Source: Lutispora sp. (GTDB taxonomy: Bacteria; Bacillota; Clostridia; Lutisporales; Lutisporaceae). Taken from it: DNA of 18,678 nt. The translations under genes and the position numbers were made by a program. Under the pieces are notes generated by a model. That model made no database searches. It was not told the origin of the DNA and worked only from the letters and a program-made list of their open reading frames with translations. The stretch is taken from the NCBI GenBank assembly GCA_030834765.1, contig JAUQXG010000161.1, positions 1 to 18,678 on the forward strand. Reading direction: 5' to 3'. Within the stretch, counting starts at the first letter, position 1. The number at the start of each line of letters is the position of its first letter. Of the stretch, positions 13,328-18,678 are shown one piece after another.

Positions 13328-14005
13328 TTATAGAATTCCAAACAGTATGCAGCCTATGGTATTGATAGCTAAATTGGCACTTATATGTACTGTCCAAGAA
13401 ACATAAATATTATTATATTTTTCATCTAACCAATTAAAGATCAGCCCTGCTGCAAATAAACTAACAATTAAGATTATAAATAATGAAAGATTAAACCAAC
13501 TGGTCATTATCGCAATATGATACAATGCAAAAGTGGCAGCGCTAAAAAGATAAGATATTTTCCTATTTAATAAATCCTTTAAAGTTAAAAATGAAATTCC
13601 ACGAAAGAAGAATTCCTCCAATAATGAATTAATCAATGAAATATATATTGCTACAAATATAAAGTTCTCCTTATTTACTCCAATATTATTTTGCAATGCT
13701 ATCGTAACTTGTGAAAAATCAAAATATGGGGTAAGAATAAAATAAGCACCAAGTATGAATATATACACGCCAGCTCCAAGAAAGGCAGATAATTTCATAC
13801 TATTTTTATTAAAATTAAAAAGCTTACGAAAATTGATTTGCCTATCAAACAAGGAATAACTAATTGGCAAAAGGGTGAATAAAGCAATTTTAACAATAGA
13901 TTTGACTGCATAATTAGGTCTGATCATTGCATCCACCCACGCCATAATAAGGCATCCAGCTATTACAATAACTATAATATAGATCGCTCTTTTTCTATTT
14001 ATCAT
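13328..14005 (-). CDS. CPBP-family intramembrane metalloprotease (CAAX protease-like)
   Basis: A 225-residue multi-spanning membrane protein with the CPBP/Abi active site: EEFFFR (Glu130, Glu131, Arg135), His163 in FALYHIA and His207 in WTVHISAN. These are the conserved motifs of the CAAX-protease/bacteriocin-processing family, which cuts substrates within the membrane or processes and protects against peptides. Hydrophobic helices occupy about 6-24, 36-52, 72-92, 113-128, 150-165, 172-192 and 205-222. An ATG at 14032 is in frame, but GAGGG is properly spaced for the ATG at 14005. The HD-domain gene ends 57 bases upstream on the same strand. No bacteriocin gene is visible nearby, so immunity is not claimed. 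Confidence 0.86.
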   Translation of the reverse strand: MINRKRAIYIIVIVIAGCLIMAWVDAMIRPNYAVKSIVKIALFTLLPISYSLFDRQINFRKLFNFNKNSMKLSAFLGAGVYIFILGAYFILTPYFDFSQVTIALQNNIGVNKENFIFVAIYISLINSLLEEFFFRGISFLTLKDLLNRKISYLFSAATFALYHIAIMTSWFNLSLFIILIVSLFAAGLIFNWLDEKYNNIYVSWTVHISANLAINTIGCILFGIL

Positions 14006-14062
14006 ATTTTCCCTCTTACTATATCCTATCATATAAAATAGTTTTCACTTTATACTGTTTAG

Positions 14063-14680
14063 CTATTGCATAGCAGTACGGTCTATCTTTTCTCTAAAAT
14101 ACTCGAAAGCATCTTTTGTATCTGAATGATATAATCTTAGGCTTTCTCTATCCTTATGCAACTCATTCAAATAATAAAACATGGCATATTCTTTTGAAAC
14201 CTTCATTGCTTCCTTTACCTTTTGCGCTAATTCCTTATATCCCGCTTCCTTCCAACTCATTTTGTCAGATAAAAATACTTCTATATCAATCATCTTTGGA
14301 TTTTTTCTTGAGGTTGAATGATATTTGATGGCATCTAAAATATTTGCATCTTTTAGATGAAATACGCTTTCTGCAATAAAGCATGATATTTTCTGATGCA
14401 AAATGGAAGGATACATTTTTTCCTCCTCCAAAACAGGAATCTGGTTTTGAATACAAAAATCAATTATTTCATCATTCTTTACAACTCTTCCAAGATCATG
14501 GCAGAAGCAAGCTAATTCACTTCCCTCTTCAATATGGCCCCATTGCTTTTTTATATCATATAATTCATTGACAACATCTAATGTATGTTCAAATGTATCT
14601 TGTTTGCCATATTTATAAAAGTATTGTTGTATATCTTTTTTTAAGTCATTTGTTATGACGAAGTCCAAATAATTCTCCAT
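14063..14680 (-). CDS. HD-domain phosphohydrolase, YqeK-like
   Basis: A 205-residue HD-domain protein. The metal-binding set is visible as His32 (FEHTLDV), His61-Asp62 (CHDLGR), His95 (ILHQKIS), His121 (KYHSTS) and Asp139 (FLSDKMSW). The order and the late SDKMSW block resemble YqeK, the symmetrical Ap4A hydrolase of Firmicutes (H ... HD ... H ... YHTTG ... ADYIEP), but the motifs deviate: YHSTS instead of HTTG. It is therefore called YqeK-like and not assigned to Ap4A. No membrane or signal segment is present. GGGAGA lies about 11 bases before the ATG, and the CPBP gene follows on the same strand. Confidence 0.82.
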   Translation of the reverse strand: MENYLDFVITNDLKKDIQQYFYKYGKQDTFEHTLDVVNELYDIKKQWGHIEEGSELACFCHDLGRVVKNDEIIDFCIQNQIPVLEEEKMYPSILHQKISCFIAESVFHLKDANILDAIKYHSTSRKNPKMIDIEVFLSDKMSWKEAGYKELAQKVKEAMKVSKEYAMFYYLNELHKDRESLRLYHSDTKDAFEYFREKIDRTAMQ

Positions 14681-14998
14681 AAAATTTATTCTCCCTTATC
14701 ATTTAATCATTTCATTTGAATGTAATCATCGCTTTCTCATATGCCTTTCGGTACAAATTTTCTCATCGAGAAATACAATTACCTTAAATTCAAATAACCT
14801 TGTTTGGTTCATTCATAAAGAATTATGGGATTGGAGCAAAATCAGTAAATAAGTATTTTAAAAACCCTGCGGTTACACTTGTCATAGTGATTCTGCAGGG
14901 TTCTGCTTTTGCTATTAAAAGAAAATCCATCTCATCCTATTGACCTAAAAAGCCATATCGGGTTATTTCCCATGACTTGAAGATGTGCTTCAAATAGC
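14681..14998. other. 318-base intergenic region
   Basis: This AT-rich gap separates two - strand units. It holds the terminator of the methionine gamma-lyase unit (14860-14902), a small TTGAAG/CTTCAA hairpin at about 14976-14992, and a TTTCTC-ATC-GAGAAA hairpin (14759-14773) upstream of the HD gene. No convincing promoter for the HD gene and no coding frame with a ribosome binding site were seen. Confidence 0.6.
14860..14902 (-). terminator. Intrinsic terminator of the methionine gamma-lyase unit
   Basis: AACCCTGC (14863-14870) pairs with GCAGGGTT (14895-14902), with an inner CACT/AGTG stem (14876-14879 and 14886-14889). On the - strand a run of five T (14864-14860) follows. It lies about 100 bases past the lyase stop. 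Confidence 0.75.
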
Positions 14999-16201
14999 TT
15001 ATTTTAATGTGTCTAATACTGATTTTAAATCAGCTATGATGTCTTCTACCGATTCTAACCCCACTGATAATCTTACAAGACCATCGCTTATCCCACATTC
15101 TTCTCTTTCTTCTTTTGCATAGGGGGAGTGTGTCATGGAAGCTGGATGTTGAATAAGTGTCTCTGCATCTCCTAAGCTTACTGCCAATGTGCAAAGCTTC
15201 AGATTATTCATCAGCTTTATGCCTTCTTCTACTCCACCTTTTATTTCAAAAGCGATCATCGCTCCTGGAAGTGACATTTGCTTTTTCGCTAATTCATATT
15301 GTGGGAAGCTCTTGAGCCCAGGATAATAAATTTTATCCACTGCTGGGTGACTTTCTAAAAATGCTGCAACCTTCATGGCATTTGCACAATGCTTTTCCAT
15401 TCTGATTTCCAATGTTTTCATTCCTCTGGAAATTAAATAGGCATCAAAAGGACTAAGAACCGAGCCTGTCATATCCTTTACCCCAAATAACCTTACTTGG
15501 TCTATAAATTCTTTTTTACCTGCAACGATACCTGCTATGACATCGCCATGACCATTTAAATATTTTGTAGCGGAATGTAATGCTACATCGGCTCCAAGCT
15601 CTATAGGCCTTTGAATATATGGAGTACAATATGTATTATCTACAAACACAAGACAACCTTCATTTTCATGAGCAATTTTGCTTATGGCTTCAATGTCTGC
15701 TATATCCATAGTTGGATTGGCTGGTGTCTCCAAATAAACTACTTTTGTATTAGGTCTCATTGCTTTTCTCACGTTCTCCGGATCTTTTGTATCAACAAAT
15801 GTGACTTCAACGCCATAGCGACTTATGCCATGGTTTAGATATGCAAAGGTGCATCCATATAATGTGTCTGCTGAAATGATATGATCTCCTGCTTTTAATG
15901 CAGTCCAAAAAGCTGAAGTTATGGCTCCCATACCGGAGGCCATGGACATAGCTGCCTCTGCTCCTTCTAGTAAAGCTATCTTTGCTTCGAATTCAGTGCA
16001 ATTTGGATTTCCAAGCCTAGTATATATGTAGCCGCCTTCCTCTAGAGCAAATCTTCTGCCTCCCTGCTCTGCTGAATCAAATACAAATGTTGAAGATTGA
16101 TAAATAGGTGTAGCTAATGCTCCAGCTGTATTTTCCTCATGGCCTCCATGAATCGCTTTTGTTGAAAATCCCATTTTTGATAAATCTAGCTTATCACGCA
16201 C
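14999..16201 (-). CDS. megL: L-methionine gamma-lyase (PLP-dependent, Cys/Met metabolism family)
   Basis: A 400-residue cytoplasmic PLP enzyme that splits L-methionine into methanethiol, 2-oxobutyrate and ammonia; related enzymes also act on homocysteine or cysteine. PLP-binding Lys213 lies in [12 protein letters not shown], Asp188 (VDNTY) holds the ring nitrogen, and Tyr60 and Arg62 (YTRLGNP) reach the neighbouring subunit's phosphate. [13 protein letters not shown] gives Tyr115 and, decisively, Cys117, the residue equivalent to Cys116 of Pseudomonas MGL that marks methionine gamma-lyases within the family. Length is normal. The start is GTG at 16201, 8 bases after GAGGGGG. A 12-base palindrome (16254-16265) lies 52 bases upstream. 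It follows the EamA transporter gene after 138 bases and is closed by the terminator at 14860-14902. Confidence 0.93.
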   Translation of the reverse strand: MRDKLDLSKMGFSTKAIHGGHEENTAGALATPIYQSSTFVFDSAEQGGRRFALEEGGYIYTRLGNPNCTEFEAKIALLEGAEAAMSMASGMGAITSAFWTALKAGDHIISADTLYGCTFAYLNHGISRYGVEVTFVDTKDPENVRKAMRPNTKVVYLETPANPTMDIADIEAISKIAHENEGCLVFVDNTYCTPYIQRPIELGADVALHSATKYLNGHGDVIAGIVAGKKEFIDQVRLFGVKDMTGSVLSPFDAYLISRGMKTLEIRMEKHCANAMKVAAFLESHPAVDKIYYPGLKSFPQYELAKKQMSLPGAMIAFEIKGGVEEGIKLMNNLKLCTLAVSLGDAETLIQHPASMTHSPYAKEEREECGISDGLVRLSVGLESVEDIIADLKSVLDTLK

Positions 16202-16253
16202 GATTGAAACCCCCTCATATTTAATAAAAACTTTGAAGAATTTATAACAATGT

Positions 16254-16265
16254 AACTATATAGTT
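16254..16265. promoter_or_regulatory. 12-base palindrome upstream of the methionine gamma-lyase gene
   Basis: AACTATATAGTT is fully self-complementary. It lies just upstream, on the - strand, of TATAAA (a possible -10, poor -35), within the 138-base gap before the lyase. It may be an operator, but its low complexity leaves chance as an alternative. Confidence 0.3.
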
Positions 16266-16339
16266 CTAGAAATATTTGGATTTCCCTGCCAGTTTATTAT
16301 GATTTTGCTCAATTATGCAAAGATATACTATTCTATATT

Positions 16340-17398
16340 TTAGTGAGAATGAGCATGATGCATATCAGGTGTATGGATGTGTATATGCTCTGTTTTTTCA
16401 TGGGTGTGAATATGGCTGTGTTCATGATCGATCTTGTAATCATGCCCATGGGTATGGTGGCTATCACTGTGGTTGTGCCTATGCTCATGAGTTCTTTCTT
16501 CATGAACATGACTATGCCTATGATGCTCTACTGCTGCAAAATATGCGCCGGCTATCATGATTATCAATGCCATAATAAATGATGTGGTAATTTGTTGACC
16601 AAAGATGATGATTGATAGCAGCACGCCAATAAAGGGGGCTACTGCATAATAAGCACTTGTTCTTGCAGCGCCAAGCTCTCGTTGTGCATTAATATAAAAG
16701 CATATACCAAGACCATAAGTTACAAATCCTAATAATAAAGCTATGGATAGATATAAAAAATTTGTACTGTATTGCTTTAGTAAAAGTGCAATAATCAGTG
16801 AACCAACGCCAGATCCAAAACCCTTCACCGCAACTATTTGCAGAGGGTCCTTCAAGGATAGCATCCGGGTACAATTGTTTTCAAAGCCCCAGCAAAGACA
16901 AGCAAGTATAACGAATATTGAACCCATTGAAAACGAAAAACTGCTTAAATCTTCAAATGATAAAATAATGCTTGATAATGTGATCAGTGAAATTGCAATC
17001 CACATCCTCCTTCCAATGGCCTCTTTGAATATAAATAAGGCAATAAGCGATGTAGCTACAATTTCAAAGTTGTTTAGCAGCGATGCATTGGCAGCTGTTG
17101 TCATATTTAGTCCAATCATCAAGCAAACAGGTGCCACAATATCAAGTATCACCATCCCAATAATATATGGCATTTCTTTTGATGTTATTTTTGCTTCAAT
17201 AAGCTCTTTTTTACGGAATCCTCTTAGGATGTTCATTGCCAGCATTCCAAACCCTGCACCAAGATAAAGCAGAGATGCCATTAAAGTAGGCGGTATCTCT
17301 ACAAGCAATAGCTTAGATACAGGAGCACTTATACCATATAATGCAGCCGCCAGTATCGCCATAAATATTGCTGTTGTTTTACTCCTCATCATATCCAT
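16340..17398 (-). CDS. EamA/DMT-superfamily transporter with histidine-rich C-terminal tail
   Basis: A 352-residue membrane protein: two EamA repeats (about 8-145 and 158-290), ten predicted helices, and typical starts such as AILAAALYGISAPVSKLL and ILACLCWGFENN. The DMT superfamily exports amino acids, metabolites or metals. After the last helix (AGAYFAAVE) comes a 61-residue tail (292-352) with 25 His, arranged as HxH pairs mixed with Glu/Asp, which looks like a cytoplasmic metal-binding extension (zinc, nickel or cobalt by analogy with His-rich CDF and nickel proteins). The tail is intact in frame to the stop. AGGAG precedes the ATG. Neighbours are the eight-cysteine protein upstream and methionine gamma-lyase downstream. 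Export of a sulfur amino acid or a metal is possible; the substrate is not known. Confidence 0.9.
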   Translation of the reverse strand: MDMMRSKTTAIFMAILAAALYGISAPVSKLLLVEIPPTLMASLLYLGAGFGMLAMNILRGFRKKELIEAKITSKEMPYIIGMVILDIVAPVCLMIGLNMTTAANASLLNNFEIVATSLIALFIFKEAIGRRMWIAISLITLSSIILSFEDLSSFSFSMGSIFVILACLCWGFENNCTRMLSLKDPLQIVAVKGFGSGVGSLIIALLLKQYSTNFLYLSIALLLGFVTYGLGICFYINAQRELGAARTSAYYAVAPFIGVLLSIIIFGQQITTSFIMALIIMIAGAYFAAVEHHRHSHVHEERTHEHRHNHSDSHHTHGHDYKIDHEHSHIHTHEKTEHIHIHTPDMHHAHSH

Positions 17399-17433
17399 AA
17401 ACTCCTATTATAAAAATAATTTTACTGAAGGCT

Positions 17434-17700
17434 TTACACCTGCTCTTTATTTCGCTTCTCTTTATTTACTTCCACTATTTTACCTATTATATATTCATAG
17501 CCCTTTTCTCCATGAGGTATCAGGCATTGGCTGCAATCCTTTATGCCATTATAATATTGAAAGTTGCCGCCACATTTTTCATCTAAAAAATACAATGCAC
17601 AATAACAAAAAAGACAATTAAACTTTTCTTCATCCGCTACTTTGTGACAAGGAAAATATTCGCACTCCCTGTTTTGAAAAAACTTATAGCTATTCTTCAT
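17434..17700 (-). CDS. Cysteine-rich small-domain protein (putative zinc-binding)
   Basis: An 88-residue protein with eight cysteines (13, 18, 29, 32, 34, 43, 56, 59) and two nearby His (19, 63). The pattern NRECEYFPCHK ... FNCLFCYCALYFL ... KCGGNFQY ... GIKDCSQCLIPH is that of the 'cysteine-rich small domain' family, presumed to bind zinc or another metal and found near corrinoid and radical-enzyme genes in anaerobes. No enzymatic role is established. The C-terminus is a charged helix. GGAGGAG lies 5 to 8 bases before the ATG, 12 bases after the YitT-family stop, so it is almost certainly co-transcribed with it; the transporter follows 35 bases later. Confidence 0.85.
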   Translation of the reverse strand: MKNSYKFFQNRECEYFPCHKVADEEKFNCLFCYCALYFLDEKCGGNFQYYNGIKDCSQCLIPHGEKGYEYIIGKIVEVNKEKRNKEQV

Positions 17701-17712
17701 CCTAACTCCTCC

Positions 17713-18564
17713 CTACTGCATTAAACTTTTAAAGCCCTCTCCTAATGTTTCATGAACATTATTTACAGTGACAAATGCTCTCTGATCTACTTCCTTTATA
17801 AAACTTCTCAGCTTTATAAACTCTTTTCTATCTACCACTGTTGTAATGATCTCTTTTTGTTCATTTGTATATGCTCCTTTGGCTAAATATACTGTCGCTC
17901 CTCTGCCAAGGTTGCTAATGATGAAAGCATTGATAATGTCTACTTTTGTAGTGACAATAGTAACCTGCTTGTTCGTCTCAATACCTTCTATAACAAAGTC
18001 TATGACAAATCCGTTTATAATTACTCCAAGTAGAGCGTATAAGCCAATTTTTATACCAAAAGCAAAGGCAGCTGCAAGAGTAATTAAGAAATCAGAAATC
18101 AAAACCCCTCTGCCTATATTTATATGATAGTACTTATTAAGAATCTTGGCGATTATGTCCGTTCCCCCTGTAGATGCATTATTTAGAAATACGATTGCCA
18201 TACCTGCTCCTGCAATCAATATTCCAAATATAAGCTCCAAAAAAATATCTCCAGTTAATGAAGCTTTTATAGGTAAAAAACTTTCAAGTATCCATATCAT
18301 GCCTGATAAAGAAAAGCTTGAATATATGGTCTTGATACCAAAGCTGCTGCCTATGAATATAATTCCCATTACAAATAAAATAAGGTTCATAATAAGCATT
18401 AAAAGTCCTACTGGTATCTGTGGTACAAAATGGTTAATAATCATTGAAAGACCGCTAACCCCTCCAGCTGCCAGATTATTTGGGATAAGAAAATAGTATA
18501 TGCCCGCTGCCACAAGAGCCAAACCTATATTTATAAAAATAAATTCCTTGATATTATTCTTCAT
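17713..18564 (-). CDS. YitT-family membrane protein (DUF161/DUF2179)
   Basis: A 283-residue protein with five to six N-terminal helices (about 8-195) and a C-terminal soluble DUF2179 domain (about 200-283). Family signatures include IPNNLAAGGVSGLSMI (27-42), NASTGGTDIIAKI (128-140) and the end block YTNEQKEIITTVVDRKEF. Family members are suspected transporters or permeases, with no agreed substrate. GGGGGAA precedes the ATG. It is the first gene after an upstream terminator (18616-18667), so it probably heads the unit YitT, Cys-rich protein, EamA transporter, methionine gamma-lyase. No strong promoter was recognised in the 50-base gap. Confidence 0.92.
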   Translation of the reverse strand: MKNNIKEFIFINIGLALVAAGIYYFLIPNNLAAGGVSGLSMIINHFVPQIPVGLLMLIMNLILFVMGIIFIGSSFGIKTIYSSFSLSGMIWILESFLPIKASLTGDIFLELIFGILIAGAGMAIVFLNNASTGGTDIIAKILNKYYHINIGRGVLISDFLITLAAAFAFGIKIGLYALLGVIINGFVIDFVIEGIETNKQVTIVTTKVDIINAFIISNLGRGATVYLAKGAYTNEQKEIITTVVDRKEFIKLRSFIKEVDQRAFVTVNNVHETLGEGFKSLMQ

Positions 18565-18615
18565 GTATATTCCCCCTAAGTATTGCTATATAATGATTGT
18601 TCTTATTTGAACTAT

Positions 18616-18667
18616 AAAGAAAAGAAAGGGCCGCATTGCCTGTACACAAACTCAAACACTGCGGCCC
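18616..18667 (-). terminator. Intrinsic terminator of a - strand gene outside the window
   Basis: GGGCCGCA (18628-18635) pairs with TGCGGCCC (18660-18667), a GC-rich 8-bp stem with a 24-base loop. On the - strand it is followed by TTTCTTTTCTTT. It would end a transcript entering from beyond the right edge and so isolate the YitT unit. Confidence 0.8.
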
Positions 18668-18678
18668 GAATTCGCCAC

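Noticed and set aside
13328..14005. Calling the CPBP protein a bacteriocin-immunity or abortive-infection factor
   Set aside because: The active-site motifs support an intramembrane protease only; no bacteriocin precursor or phage-defence partner is visible nearby.
14681..14998. Possible small gene or promoter in the 318-base gap
   Set aside because: No frame with a ribosome binding site and no promoter hexamer pair with proper spacing was convincing.
16202..16339. S-box or other methionine-related riboswitch before the methionine gamma-lyase
   Set aside because: I looked for conserved S-box/SAM-type cores and the associated terminator and found none; only a short palindrome is present.
16315..16582. 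Open frames on the + strand opposite the His-rich tail
   Set aside because: They arise from the repetitive CAT/CAC codons of the tail read in reverse, which avoid stops and create many ATG codons; they have no proper ribosome binding site.

Overview
The window looks like a chromosomal segment of a low-GC Gram-positive anaerobe (Firmicutes, most likely Clostridia). The grounds are strong AGGAGG-type ribosome binding sites in front of nearly every gene, several TTG/GTG starts, AT-rich spacers, a methionine gamma-lyase, YitT, DUF1697, CrcB under a fluoride riboswitch, and a secreted protein with a copper-amine-oxidase N-terminal-like domain. The genus cannot be fixed from the sequence. No rRNA, tRNA, CRISPR array, transposase or phage gene was seen.

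Region 1 (1-5362, + strand) is the 3' part of a siderophore/iron-complex uptake operon: the end of a periplasmic-binding-type lipoprotein, two FecCD permeases overlapping by 4 bases, a FhuC/FepC-type ATPase, and a fused membrane-ATPase half-transporter of exporter fold. It closes at a bidirectional terminator. This block is visibly richer in G+C than the rest of the window.

Region 2 (5346-7811, - strand) holds single-gene housekeeping or stress functions: a metallo-beta-lactamase-fold hydrolase, a GNAT acetyltransferase, a CrcB/Fluc fluoride channel preceded by a complete fluoride riboswitch with overlapping terminator, and a DUF1697 protein. A near-perfect 30-bp inverted repeat lies between crcB and the acetyltransferase.

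Region 3 (7812-10272, + strand) has a second metallo-beta-lactamase-fold protein with a strong promoter and an operator-like palindrome, then a secreted copper-amine-oxidase-N-like protein followed by two short membrane-protein genes (51 and 57 codons, TTG and GTG starts).

Region 4 (10306-14680) is an AT-rich group of small genes: a HAD-family protein lacking the usual second catalytic Asp, a cupin, an unrecognised acidic protein, a HIT-family protein on the + strand, a 108-bp nested palindrome, an XRE regulator paired with a DUF3796-like membrane protein behind an operator-like 13-bp inverted repeat, a CPBP intramembrane protease and a YqeK-like HD protein.

Region 5 (14860-18667, - strand) appears to be one transcription unit bounded by terminators: YitT-family membrane protein, small eight-cysteine protein, EamA/DMT transporter with a 61-residue tail containing 25 histidines, and L-methionine gamma-lyase. 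The combination of sulfur amino acid breakdown with metal-binding-looking proteins is the most suggestive grouping here, but a joint function is inference. Nothing in the window is a clear-cut undescribed system; the best leads are this unit, the two long palindromic elements, and the secreted protein with its two small membrane neighbours.
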